The position numbers and the translations under genes were made by a program. The notes beneath the pieces are model-generated. The model was not told the origin of the DNA. It did not search any database and saw nothing but the letters and a program-made list of their open reading frames with translations. Positions 18,393 to 27,137 of a stretch of 64,000 nucleotides of DNA are shown in pieces (position 1 is the stretch's first letter; the number at the start of each line of letters is the position of its first letter). Source of the DNA: Ralstonia sp. UNC404CL21Col. Its GTDB lineage: Bacteria; Pseudomonadota; Gammaproteobacteria; Burkholderiales; Burkholderiaceae. The stretch covers positions 62,001 to 126,000 of the forward strand of contig NZ_JIBE01000008.1 in the NCBI RefSeq assembly GCF_000620465.1, read 5' to 3'.

Positions 18393-21377
18393 ATGCAGAC
18401 GGCCCAATCCGAAATCCACTCCGGCACCGCCAATCCTTCGCAATTTGCGCAAAGCGCTGGCGGCACGGCCGTGGCCCCCGGCACCGCTTCCGGCGTCAAT
18501 CTTGCCGACTACAAGATCATTCGCCGCAACGGCGCCGTGGTCAGCTTCGAGCCTTCGAAGATCGCCGTGGCCATGACCAAGGCTTTCCTCGCCGTGAATG
18601 GTGGGCAGGGTGCTGCTTCCGCGCGTGTGCGCGAGCTGGTCGACCAACAAACGCAGAACGTCGTGCGCGCACTGCTGCGCAGCCGCCCGAACGGCGGCAC
18701 GTTCCATATCGAAGACGTGCAGGACCAGGTCGAACTGGCCCTGATGCGCTCGGGCGAACACGACGTGGCCCGCGCCTACGTGCTGTACCGCGAGCGCCGC
18801 GCCCAGGAGCGCGCACAAGCCGGTGAAACCCAGCAGCAACCGGCCTTCATCGGCCTGAACGTGACCGACGGCGGCATCACCCGCCCGCTGGACATGGCAG
18901 CGCTGCGCAACGTGATCGTCTCGGCCTGCGAAGGTCTGGGCGAAGCGGTGGACCCGGAGCCGATCCTCAAGGAAACGGTCAAGAACCTGTATGAAGGCGT
19001 GCCGATGACGCAGGTGTACGACTCGGCCATCCTGGCCTCGCGTACCCTGATCGAAAAAGACCCGGCGTACAGCCAGGTCACGGCGCGCATCCTGCTGCAC
19101 ACGATCCGCCGCGAAATCCTCGGCGAAGAAGTCACGCAAGCGGAAATGAGTACGCGCTACGTCGATTACTTCCCGCAGTTCATCAAGCGCGGCATCAACG
19201 CCGAGCTGCTGGACGACAAGCTGGCGCAGTTCGACCTGGCCCGCCTGGGCGCGGCGCTGGACGCCTCGCGCGACTTCCAGTTCAACTACCTCGGCCTGCA
19301 GACGCTGTACGACCGCTACTTCCTGCACATCAACGAAACCCGCATCGAGATGCCGCAGGCGTTCTTCATGCGTGTGGCGATGGGCCTGGCGCTGAACGAA
19401 ATCGACCGCGAAGCCCGCGCCATCGAGTTCTACCAGCTGCTGTCGTCGTTCGACTTCATGTCGAGCACGCCGACGCTGTTCAACTCGGGCACGCGTCGCT
19501 CCCAGCTGTCGTCGTGCTACCTGACCACCGTGTCGGATGACCTGGACGGCATCTACGAAGCGCTGAAGGAAAACGCGCTGCTCTCCAAGTTTGCCGGCGG
19601 CCTGGGCAACGACTGGACCAATGTGCGCGCACTCGGCTCGCACATCAAGGGCACCAACGGCAAGTCGCAAGGCGTGGTGCCGTTCCTGAAGGTGGTCAAT
19701 GACACGGCTGTGGCCGTGAACCAGGGCGGCAAGCGCAAGGGCGCCGTCTGCGCATACCTGGAAACGTGGCACCTGGACATCGAAGAATTCCTGGAACTGC
19801 GCAAGAACACCGGCGACGACCGCCGCCGCACGCACGACATGAACACGGCCAACTGGATTCCGGACCTGTTCATGAAGCGCGTGATGGAAGGTGGCGAGTG
19901 GACGCTGTTCTCGCCGTCCACCTGCCCGGACCTGCACGACAAGGTCGGCAAGGCGTTCGAGCAGGCCTACCTGGCCTACGAAGACAAGGTCGCGCGCGGC
20001 GAGATCAAGCTCTTCAAGAAGATGCCGGCGCTGCAACTGTGGCGCAAGATGCTGGGCATGCTGTTCGAAACCGGCCACCCGTGGATCACGTTCAAGGATC
20101 CGTGCAACATCCGCAGCCCGCAGCAGCACGTGGGCGTGGTGCACAGCTCCAACCTGTGCACGGAAATCACGCTGAACACCAACGACAGCGAAATCGCCGT
20201 GTGCAACCTCGGTTCGGTGAACCTGGTTGCCCACCTGGTCAAGCAGGCCGACGGCAGCGTCGTGCTCGATCACGAGAAGCTGAAGAAGACCGTGCGCACC
20301 GCCATGCGCATGCTCGACAACGTGATCGACATCAACTACTACGCGGTCAAGAAGGCACGTGATTCCAACCTGCGCCACCGTCCGGTCGGCATGGGCATCA
20401 TGGGCTTCCAGGACGCGCTGCATGTGCTGCGCGTGCCGTACGCCAGCGAAGCAGCGGTGCAGTTTGCCGACACGTCGATGGAAGCCGTGTGCTACTACGC
20501 CTACTGGGCGTCGACCGAGTTGGCCGAAGAGCGTGGCCGCTACAGCAGCTACAAGGGCTCGCTGTGGGATCGCGGCATCCTGCCGCAAGACTCGCTCAAG
20601 CTGCTGGCCGAAGAGCGCGGCGGCTACCTGGAAGCCGACATGTCGTCGACGATGGACTGGGACAGCCTGCGCGGCCGCATCAAGCAGTACGGCATGCGCA
20701 ATTCGAACTGCGTGGCGATCGCGCCGACGGCAACGATCTCCAACATCATCGGCGTGTCTGCTTGCATCGAGCCGACGTACCAGAACCTGTACGTCAAGTC
20801 GAACCTGTCGGGCGAATTCACGGTGGTCAACGACTATCTGGTGCGCGACCTGAAGGCACGCGGCCTGTGGGACGAAGTGATGGTGGCCGACCTGAAGTAC
20901 TTCGACGGCTCGCTGGCCCGCATCGACCGCATCCCGCAAGACCTGCGCGATCTGTACGCAACGGCCTTCGAAGTGGAACCGCAATGGCTGGTGGAAGCGG
21001 CATCGCGCCGCCAGAAGTGGATCGATCAGGCGCAGTCGCTGAACATCTACATGGCCGGCGCGTCGGGCAAGAAGCTGGACGACACGTACAAGCTGGCGTG
21101 GCTGCGTGGCCTGAAGACCACGTATTACCTGCGCACGATCGGCGCCACGCACGTCGAGAAGTCGACCGTGTCGCGCGGCACGCTCAATGCGGTGTCGTCG
21201 GGTAGCGACGTGGGCGGTGTATCGGCGGCGGGTGCGTCCGGCGTGACATCGGCCGCGCCGACCAGCGCGCTGGATGCCGCTGCCGCCACCGCCCAGGCGA
21301 TGCCGGAAGCCGAAGGCGCCGTGTGCACGATGCGCCCGGGCGACCCCGGTTTCGAGGAATGCGAAGCCTGCCAATAA
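18393..21377 (+). CDS. nrdA: class Ia ribonucleotide reductase, alpha subunit
   Basis: Reduces ribonucleoside diphosphates to deoxy forms, with the radical supplied by NrdB. An ATP-cone regulatory domain lies at about residues 50-140 (YKIIRRNGAVVSFEPSKI). Active-site residues can be matched to the E. coli enzyme: C375 in QLSSCYL, C589 and E591 in SNLCTEI, and C604 in IAVCNLG. The C-terminal tail after residue 930 is a Ser/Gly/Ala linker ending in FEECEACQ, the mobile Cys pair. 994 residues, much longer than E. coli NrdA, as in related betaproteobacteria. ATG at 18393 sits five bases after AGGAG; an upstream in-frame start at 18342 has no such site. NrdR-like boxes precede it. Confidence 0.96.
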   Translation: MQTAQSEIHSGTANPSQFAQSAGGTAVAPGTASGVNLADYKIIRRNGAVVSFEPSKIAVAMTKAFLAVNGGQGAASARVRELVDQQTQNVVRALLRSRPNGGTFHIEDVQDQVELALMRSGEHDVARAYVLYRERRAQERAQAGETQQQPAFIGLNVTDGGITRPLDMAALRNVIVSACEGLGEAVDPEPILKETVKNLYEGVPMTQVYDSAILASRTLIEKDPAYSQVTARILLHTIRREILGEEVTQAEMSTRYVDYFPQFIKRGINAELLDDKLAQFDLARLGAALDASRDFQFNYLGLQTLYDRYFLHINETRIEMPQAFFMRVAMGLALNEIDREARAIEFYQLLSSFDFMSSTPTLFNSGTRRSQLSSCYLTTVSDDLDGIYEALKENALLSKFAGGLGNDWTNVRALGSHIKGTNGKSQGVVPFLKVVNDTAVAVNQGGKRKGAVCAYLETWHLDIEEFLELRKNTGDDRRRTHDMNTANWIPDLFMKRVMEGGEWTLFSPSTCPDLHDKVGKAFEQAYLAYEDKVARGEIKLFKKMPALQLWRKMLGMLFETGHPWITFKDPCNIRSPQQHVGVVHSSNLCTEITLNTNDSEIAVCNLGSVNLVAHLVKQADGSVVLDHEKLKKTVRTAMRMLDNVIDINYYAVKKARDSNLRHRPVGMGIMGFQDALHVLRVPYASEAAVQFADTSMEAVCYYAYWASTELAEERGRYSSYKGSLWDRGILPQDSLKLLAEERGGYLEADMSSTMDWDSLRGRIKQYGMRNSNCVAIAPTATISNIIGVSACIEPTYQNLYVKSNLSGEFTVVNDYLVRDLKARGLWDEVMVADLKYFDGSLARIDRIPQDLRDLYATAFEVEPQWLVEAASRRQKWIDQAQSLNIYMAGASGKKLDDTYKLAWLRGLKTTYYLRTIGATHVEKSTVSRGTLNAVSSGSDVGGVSAAGASGVTSAAPTSALDAAAATAQAMPEAEGAVCTMRPGDPGFEECEACQ

Positions 21378-21395
21378 GTCAAAACAGTGTCTGAG

Positions 21396-21468
21396 GTTGC
21401 TCCCGCGCAAGCGGGGGCGCCGGGATCTGCACGACACTGGACTCGCGCTCCGAAAGAGCGGGAGCGAC
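21396..21468 (+). repeat. structured nrdA-nrdB intercistronic element
   Basis: GTTGCTCCCGC (21396-21406) pairs with GCGGGAGCGAC (21458-21468) with one G-T position, closing a region with two inner hairpin options: CCCGC-GCAA-GCGGG and GCTC-CGAAA-GAGC. It ends 12 bp before the nrdB ribosome binding site. It may tune the nrdA/nrdB ratio by processing or protection of the mRNA, or be a dispersed REP-like repeat; copies elsewhere cannot be checked here. Confidence 0.55.
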
Positions 21469-21493
21469 GCGCAAAGAATTAGGAGAAACACAT

Positions 21494-22702
21494 ATGCTGA
21501 GCTGGGACGACGACGTCAAACCTGCCGCACAACCTTCGGCTGCACCGCAGCCGGCGTATCAACCGCAGCCGCAGCTGCAAACGGCCACCGCCGATCAGGG
21601 CGGCGTGCTGCCCCCGTCGGCCACGCAGGCCGCCGGCACGGGCATCCTCGGCAACAATCCGAACGCCGCTGCCGCACAGAGCAACCGCCGTGTGAACGCT
21701 GCCGACAAGCGCGTCATCAATGGCGCCACCGACGTCAACCAGTTGGTGCCGTTCAAGTACAAGTGGGCCTGGGAAAAGTACCTGGCCGGCTGCGCGAACC
21801 ACTGGATGCCGCAGGAAATCAACATGTCCCGCGACATCGCCCTGTGGAAAGATCCGAACGGTCTGACCGAAGACGAGCGCCGCATCATCAAGCGCAACCT
21901 GGGCTTTTTCGTGACGGCCGACTCGCTGGCCGCCAACAACATCGTGCTGGGCACGTACCGCCAGATCACCGCGCCGGAATGCCGCCAGTACCTGCTGCGC
22001 CAGGCGTTTGAAGAGGCGATCCACACGCACGCGTATCAGTACATCGTTGAATCGCTGGGCCTGAACGAGGCCGAGATCTTCAACGCGTACCACGAAGTGC
22101 AGTCGATCCGCGACAAGGACGAGTTCCTGATCCCGTTCATCGACACGCTGACCGATCCGTCGTTCAAGACCGGCACGCCCGAGAACGACCAGAAGCTGCT
22201 GAAGTCGCTCATCGTCTTCGCCTGCATCATGGAAGGCCTGTTCTTCTACGTCGGCTTCACGCAGATCCTGGCGATGGGCCGTCAGAACAAGATGACCGGC
22301 GCTGCCGAGCAGTACCAGTACATCCTGCGCGACGAGTCGCTGCACTGCAATTTCGGTATCGACCTGATCAACCAGATCAAGCTGGAGAACCCGCACCTGT
22401 GGACGGCCGAGTTCAAGGCCGAGATCACGGAGCTGTTCAAGAAGGCCGTCGACCTGGAATACCGCTACGCAGAAGACACCATGCCGCGCGGCGTGCTGGG
22501 CCTGAACGCACCGATGTTCAAGGGCTACCTGCGCTTCATCTGCAACCGCCGCTGCCAGCAGATCGGCCTGGACGCGCTGTTCCCGAACGAAGAAAACCCG
22601 TTCCCGTGGATGAGCGAAATGATCGACCTGAAGAAGGAGCGCAACTTCTTCGAGACGCGCGTGATCGAGTACCAGACCGGCGGCGCGCTGTCCTGGGAGT
22701 GA
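21494..22702 (+). CDS. nrdB: class Ia ribonucleotide reductase, beta subunit
   Basis: Holds the diiron-tyrosyl radical cofactor used by NrdA. Iron ligands are visible in the ferritin-like fold: [12 protein letters not shown] (Glu, His and the radical Tyr region) and RDESLHCNF (Glu and His). 402 residues, with an extra N-terminal arm of about 60 residues rich in Pro, Gln and Ala before the catalytic fold begins near [16 protein letters not shown]. The C-terminal end should dock to NrdA. AGGAG eight bases before the ATG. It lies 116 bp after nrdA across a structured element, with a terminator behind it. Confidence 0.95.
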   Translation: MLSWDDDVKPAAQPSAAPQPAYQPQPQLQTATADQGGVLPPSATQAAGTGILGNNPNAAAAQSNRRVNAADKRVINGATDVNQLVPFKYKWAWEKYLAGCANHWMPQEINMSRDIALWKDPNGLTEDERRIIKRNLGFFVTADSLAANNIVLGTYRQITAPECRQYLLRQAFEEAIHTHAYQYIVESLGLNEAEIFNAYHEVQSIRDKDEFLIPFIDTLTDPSFKTGTPENDQKLLKSLIVFACIMEGLFFYVGFTQILAMGRQNKMTGAAEQYQYILRDESLHCNFGIDLINQIKLENPHLWTAEFKAEITELFKKAVDLEYRYAEDTMPRGVLGLNAPMFKGYLRFICNRRCQQIGLDALFPNEENPFPWMSEMIDLKKERNFFETRVIEYQTGGALSWE

Positions 22703-22747
22703 TCTGAGCTAGCCGCTCGACGCTTGTTCGACCCGGCATCAACGTAG

Positions 22748-22782
22748 ACAGGCGATGCACCACGCGTCGCCTGTTTGCATTT
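22748..22782 (+). terminator. terminator after nrdB
   Basis: ACAGGCGA (22748-22755) and TCGCCTGT (22767-22774) form an 8-bp stem with an 11-nt loop followed by TTGCATTTG. The T-tract is broken, so strength is uncertain. Confidence 0.6.
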
Positions 22783-22865
22783 GGGGCGATCGATTCACGT
22801 GCGTGCGATTGCGCCGCGCCTGTCAGACATGGCAGGCTGCGGCAATCACTGCACCGGATCCCGTC

Positions 22866-23948
22866 ATGACGGTCGAAGCCTTCTTCTCGCAGACCTACGA
22901 TGAAGCTCGCGGCAAGTTCCTCGCTGCTGCGCAGGCCCGGGGGCTCCGCATCGAGCGCCATCTGCATCCGGATGCGGTCGGGCCATCCGGCGAGCAGCTT
23001 TCCATCGACACCGCGCTGCTTGCGCCCGCGCAGGCTGAAGCGCTGCTGATCGTCACCTCCGGCGTCCATGGCGTGGAGGGGTTCTGCGGCTCCGGTTGCC
23101 AGACCGGCCTGCTGCAAGACGACGAACTCTTCGCGCGGCTGGCGGCCGCCAAGGTCGCGCTGTTGCTGGTGCACGCGGTCAATCCGTATGGGTTTGCGCA
23201 CTTGCGGCGCGTGAATGAAGAGAACGTTGACCTGAACCGCAACAGCGTCGACTTTGCGGAGGCCGCTTCCGCCAATCCGGCCTACCTTGAAGTCGATCCG
23301 CTCCTGCTGCCGCACACGTGGCCGCCCAGCCAGGCCGACCAGGCAGCGCTGCAGCACTACATGGTCACCCGCGGCGAGAAAGCCCTGCAAGACGCCGCAA
23401 CGAGCGGCCAATACCGCGTGCCGGACGGCATGTTCTACGGCGGCAGCGCGCCGTGCTGGAGCACGCTGCAGATGCGCGGGATCGTGTCGCGGCATGCGGC
23501 AGCCATGTCGCAGCTGGTGTGGATCGATCTGCATACCGGGCTCGGCCACTACGGCCACGGCGAGAAGATCTTCAACAGCCCAGATCCCGCCGAACTTGAG
23601 CGCGCCATGCGCACGTGGGGCGCCGATGTCCGGCCGATTGCCGCCGCCGGTTCGGTCTCTTCGGTGGTCAAGGGCGATTTGGTCGGCATCGCCTACGAAC
23701 TGCTGCCCGGCATCGAAAAGACCTGCGTCACGCTGGAGTTCGGCACGCTCGCGCCGCTGGACGTGCTGCAGGCGCTCCGGGCGGACCACTGGCTGCATCG
23801 CCATCCGGAGCAGGGCGCCGCGCTGCGGGCCGGCATCCGCCAAGCGCTACGTGATGCGTTCTATTGCGACGTGCCGGAATGGAAGGGGATGATCTACGCG
23901 CAGACGCGCATGGCTGTATTGCAAGCCGTGGCGCGGTGTTCCGGCTAG
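22866..23948 (+). CDS. DUF2817 / M14-like metallopeptidase family protein
   Basis: 360 residues, DUF2817 family, related to zinc carboxypeptidases of the M14 fold. The zinc HxxE is visible in SGVHGVEGFCGS near residue 66, and a second ligand and active-site segment in WIDLHTGLGHYG near 220; an HAVNPYGFAHLRRVNEENVD stretch lies between. No signal peptide, so probably cytoplasmic. Substrate unknown. ATG at 22866 was preferred to an in-frame start at 22755, which would run back through the nrdB terminator. Its stop overlaps by four bases that of the convergent exporter gene. Confidence 0.8.
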   Translation: MTVEAFFSQTYDEARGKFLAAAQARGLRIERHLHPDAVGPSGEQLSIDTALLAPAQAEALLIVTSGVHGVEGFCGSGCQTGLLQDDELFARLAAAKVALLLVHAVNPYGFAHLRRVNEENVDLNRNSVDFAEAASANPAYLEVDPLLLPHTWPPSQADQAALQHYMVTRGEKALQDAATSGQYRVPDGMFYGGSAPCWSTLQMRGIVSRHAAAMSQLVWIDLHTGLGHYGHGEKIFNSPDPAELERAMRTWGADVRPIAAAGSVSSVVKGDLVGIAYELLPGIEKTCVTLEFGTLAPLDVLQALRADHWLHRHPEQGAALRAGIRQALRDAFYCDVPEWKGMIYAQTRMAVLQAVARCSG

Positions 23949-24841
23949 CTTTGGACGGGCTTGGGTGCCCGCACCGTCAGCGCGCATCCGGCCGACGCAG
24001 CGATGATGGCCAGGATCGCCACCCACTGGCGGCCGGTCAGTTGCTCCTGCAGCACGATCGCTCCCGCCAGCGCGCCGATGGCGGGCTCGAGGCTCAGCAG
24101 CACGGAAAACGTCTTGCCCGGCAGATGCTTGAGCGCCACCATCTCGAGCGAATACGGAATCGCGCTCGACAGCAGTCCGATCCCGAGTCCCGCCAGAATG
24201 AGCGAAGGTGCGAGCAACGCCGACCCCGCCTGCGCCACGCCAAATGGAATCGCAAACAGCGCACCGACCACCATGCCGATCGACGTCGCCTGGCCCGCAT
24301 GCAGGCCACCGAGGTTCTTGCCCGTCAGGATGTAGAGCGCCCAGCACACGCCGGCGGCCAGCGCATAAATAGCGCCCAGGTGGTCGACCTGCCCGACCGA
24401 CTTGTCGGCCACCGTCAGCATCAGCAGGCCGGCCACCGCCAGCCCGATCCACACGAAATCCAGCGCGCGGCGCGACAGCAGCACGGCCAGCACCAGCGGC
24501 CCCGTGAACTCGATGGCGATCGCGATGCCGATCGGCAGCCGCTGCAGCGACAGGTAGAACAGCAGGTTCATGCTCGCCAGCGTGACGCCGTACAGCGCGA
24601 TGCGGCCGGCATCTGCGCGGCTCAGGTGCAGGCGCCACGGCCGCCAGAACGCCAGCAGGATCACCGCGCCGATCGTCACCCGATACGTGACAGTGCCCGC
24701 GGCGCCCAGCACCGGAAACAGCGTCTTGGCAAACGAGTTGCCGAGGCACACGGAGGCCATCGAGCCCATCAGCGCGAGGATGGGCATCCAGGGGGAGGTG
24801 GTCGTCGTGGAAGTGGCGGAGGCGGAAGCAGCGGAAGACAT
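23945..24841 (-). CDS. rhtA: RhtA-like amino-acid exporter of the DMT/EamA superfamily
   Basis: 298 residues with about ten membrane spans and two EamA repeats. The order of motifs follows E. coli RhtA (threonine/homoserine exporter) closely: ASVCLGNSFAKTLFP, LYGVTLASMNLLFYLSLQR, IAIEFTGPL, PYSLEMVALKHLPGKTF and LEPAIGALAG. It probably exports an amino acid or similar small metabolite across the inner membrane; the exact substrate is not certain. ATG at 24841 gives a short Ser/Ala/Thr-rich head before the first span; a longer reading to 24889 is less likely. Confidence 0.8.
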   Translation of the reverse strand: MSSAASASATSTTTTSPWMPILALMGSMASVCLGNSFAKTLFPVLGAAGTVTYRVTIGAVILLAFWRPWRLHLSRADAGRIALYGVTLASMNLLFYLSLQRLPIGIAIAIEFTGPLVLAVLLSRRALDFVWIGLAVAGLLMLTVADKSVGQVDHLGAIYALAAGVCWALYILTGKNLGGLHAGQATSIGMVVGALFAIPFGVAQAGSALLAPSLILAGLGIGLLSSAIPYSLEMVALKHLPGKTFSVLLSLEPAIGALAGAIVLQEQLTGRQWVAILAIIAASAGCALTVRAPKPVQS

Positions 24842-24949
24842 GAGCGACAGCGGAGGCGCGGCAGAGAACGCCACAGCATAGCCGCGCACCGCCGAGAAAT
24901 CGTTGCGTTCTCGGCGGCGTGGGCGTCGCTTTTTATCGAATTGGCAGGC

Positions 24950-26290
24950 TTACAGGGCGGCAGCGCTGGGGCGGATCACGTCGATCAGCAACACGCGCTG
25001 GCCTTCGCGTTCGCCGTCGGGGCGCGGGGTCACGCCACGTTGCGGGCGCGGGGCAGCGAGCGGTGCCGGATCTTCGGCGCTCATGCCGAAGACGGCCAGC
25101 TTGGACGCCGCAATACGCTGCAGCGTGCCGCGCACGCCGGGCACGTCGAGGTCTTCGGGGTCGAAGCCGGTGGTGGCCGTCCAGTCGTCGCGGGCGATGT
25201 CCTGCAGGCCGTTGGCCATCTCGAACTGCAACGACGCGCCAAAGCCTTTCTGCAGCGAGTGCGAGCCGAGCAGGTATTCCGCCGTCAGGAAGCCGCGCAG
25301 CCGCGTCCAGAACGCCAGCGAACTGATGTTGCCGCTCTTGAGCGCGTGGCTCGGGGCGACTTCCCAGCTGTGGTCGAGCAGCTTGTTGATGAGGCGGCCC
25401 CACGTCGGCACATCGGTGCCGGCGGAGCAGTCTTCGCCGGGACCTTCTGGCCGTGCGAGCTGGCGCAGCAGGCCGGTGAACGAACCAGAGGTGGGAGCAC
25501 CGGCCGCTTGCGGGCCGGAAGGCCAGCGCCATTGCAGCGGCGAAGCCGGACGTGCGCCCGGCCATTGCGCGTGCTGCTGCAGGCCCGTGCAGGGCGTCAG
25601 GTAGCGCCATTGGCGCTGGTCGCGGCCGACGCGGCGCAGCGGGTCCAGCTCGGCCGACAAATCGAACTTGCCGAGGAAGGTTGCGTTGCGCGACTTGATC
25701 GGCGAGCGCGCATAGACGTTGAAATCGGGCCAGCCTTCATACAGGTTGATCTGCGGCAGGGCGTGGTGCTTGTCGAGCGCATCGTCGGGCTGGTCGATGC
25801 GGCGGCTGGTGAGAAACAGCGCGCGGCAATCGAGCGTCGGCACCGCGCCGCGCACGCGCATCAGCACGAGCAGATCGCCGAATTCCGCTGGGCGCGATTC
25901 GGCGCGCGCGGGATACGCATGCGGTTGCTCTTCAGGCCAGAAAGTGGTCAGGCGCAGGGCCGATCCCGGGAACGCACCGCGCAGTCCTTGCCGGAGCAAG
26001 CGTAGGCCGTCGGGGTGGCGCAGGATGCGCAGGACGGAAAGATCGTCGCGCAACGTGGCATCGGGGTGGGGCGCGCGGCCGCCGTGCTCTGCGGCCAGCG
26101 CAAAGCGCCACAGCGCGGTATCGCTGGCCAGATCGTGTGCAGCGACATCGCGCACCGCAGTGGAGCGGCCGCCGGACATCGGCTCATGGGCGCCGCCGGC
26201 GGTGTCTCCTGCTCCGGCATAGACGCTGGTGGTCGACCCGGCAATCGCGCCAAAAAGGCCCCTCAATGGCGGCCGGTTGCGCTCGGGCAT
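24950..26290 (-). CDS. hypothetical protein, 446 residues, no recognised domain
   Basis: I do not recognise this gene. It is 446 residues, soluble-looking, without signal peptide or membrane span, Ala/Arg/Leu/Pro-rich. The most structured parts are WPDFNVYARSPIKSRNA near 190, TWGRLINKLLDHSWEVAPSH near 300 and FWTRLRGFLTAEYLLGSHSL near 335. The end has a basic Pro/Arg linker before a short hydrophobic strand QRVLLIDVI. ATG at 26290 is the first start in the frame. It stands alone, with an inverted repeat just upstream. Codon use looks like its neighbours, so it is probably a real lineage-specific gene. Confidence 0.65.
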   Translation of the reverse strand: MPERNRPPLRGLFGAIAGSTTSVYAGAGDTAGGAHEPMSGGRSTAVRDVAAHDLASDTALWRFALAAEHGGRAPHPDATLRDDLSVLRILRHPDGLRLLRQGLRGAFPGSALRLTTFWPEEQPHAYPARAESRPAEFGDLLVLMRVRGAVPTLDCRALFLTSRRIDQPDDALDKHHALPQINLYEGWPDFNVYARSPIKSRNATFLGKFDLSAELDPLRRVGRDQRQWRYLTPCTGLQQHAQWPGARPASPLQWRWPSGPQAAGAPTSGSFTGLLRQLARPEGPGEDCSAGTDVPTWGRLINKLLDHSWEVAPSHALKSGNISSLAFWTRLRGFLTAEYLLGSHSLQKGFGASLQFEMANGLQDIARDDWTATTGFDPEDLDVPGVRGTLQRIAASKLAVFGMSAEDPAPLAAPRPQRGVTPRPDGEREGQRVLLIDVIRPSAAAL

Positions 26291-26504
26291 GGCTATTCCA
26301 ACTTGGTTTTATCGGTTCTCTGGCGCGCAGCATAGCACCATGCGACACGTCAGAGAACGGCACGGCGCCCCTCCCCTCGTTGGGGAATCAGGCGTGAAAT
26401 CTCGGCGGTCAGGGCCGCGCGGGTTCGCGACTCCACACCGGTGTAACGGCGATGGGCAGGGCTTCTTTAATGGCGATGCCGTGCGCGCGCTGTGCGGATT
26501 TCCG
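26291..26504. other. upstream region of the 446-residue gene, includes an inverted repeat
   Basis: GTTCTCTG (26315-26322) and CAGAGAAC (26351-26358) are perfect 8-bp arms 28 bp apart, some 25-70 bp before the ATG at 26290, in the position of an operator or leader hairpin. Short open frames on the plus strand lack start signals and were not accepted. Confidence 0.45.
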
Positions 26505-26537
26505 TAAAAAAGAAGGCGCCGGCTTGCACCGGCGCCT
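26505..26537 (-). terminator. terminator after the DUF2147 gene
   Basis: AGGCGCCGG (26514-26522) and CCGGCGCCT (26529-26537) form a 9-bp GC-rich stem with a 6-nt loop; on the minus strand it is followed by TCTTTTTTA. About 80 bp beyond the DUF2147 stop codon. Confidence 0.85.
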
Positions 26538-26615
26538 GAAGAGACGGCGCCCGCCCAGAGGGAGGGCACCGCCGCGCGTTGGGATGTCTTGCTAGCTTTC
26601 GCTATCGGCGGGCGA

Positions 26616-27071
26616 TCACTGCTCGCGAATCCAGGTCTGCGTACGGCCCAGCAGGCTGATGCCCAGGAAGCCGCGCACGTTCAGTTTCTGACCGTCTTCC
26701 GACAGCGACATCTTCGCGCTGTAGACCTTGCCGTTTTCCGGATCCAGGATCTGACCGCCATCCCAGTTGTTGTTGCCGTTCGCCTTCAGGCCCGTCAGGA
26801 TCGTCAGGCCTTTGATCGGCTGGTCCTTGCGGTCGTCCGTGCACTTGGTGCAGGTCTTGTTCTCGTCGCCAGGCACCAGGATCTTGGTGACCTTGCCCGT
26901 GAACGTGCCGCCGTTGTCGACGATCGTCACTTCGCCTTTCTGTTTGCCCGTGTTGTCGTCGATGGTCTTCCAGGTACCGGCGGGGGTGGCTTGCGCGAAG
27001 GCGCTGCCAGCTGCCAGTGCGAGGGCCAGTGCGCCAGCCAGGCGCGCGAGAGCGTGGGGGGTATGTTGCAT
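26616..27071 (-). CDS. exported DUF2147 protein
   Basis: 151 residues. A signal peptide ends with SAFA at about residue 26. The mature part follows the DUF2147 pattern: GTWKTIDDNTGKQKGEV at the front, a central GGTFTGKVTKIL strand pair, WDGGQILDPENGKVYSAKM and a closing RGFLGISLLGRTQTW. A CTKC pair (C74, C77) sits in a loop and may form a disulfide. The family is periplasmic, beta-rich and of unknown function. A good AAGGAGA ribosome binding site precedes the ATG; the terminator at 26505-26537 closes it as a single-gene unit. Confidence 0.88.
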   Translation of the reverse strand: MQHTPHALARLAGALALALAAGSAFAQATPAGTWKTIDDNTGKQKGEVTIVDNGGTFTGKVTKILVPGDENKTCTKCTDDRKDQPIKGLTILTGLKANGNNNWDGGQILDPENGKVYSAKMSLSEDGQKLNVRGFLGISLLGRTQTWIREQ

Positions 27072-27137
27072 CGTGGAGTCTCCTTGTTGTCAGTCAAAAG
27101 AATCGGTGAGGGCTGATCGGTGATGCCGGCGCAGGGA

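Noticed and set aside
18378-21491. 1037-codon minus-strand open frame opposite nrdA
   Set aside because: Antisense of a complete class Ia reductase; no protein-like motifs.
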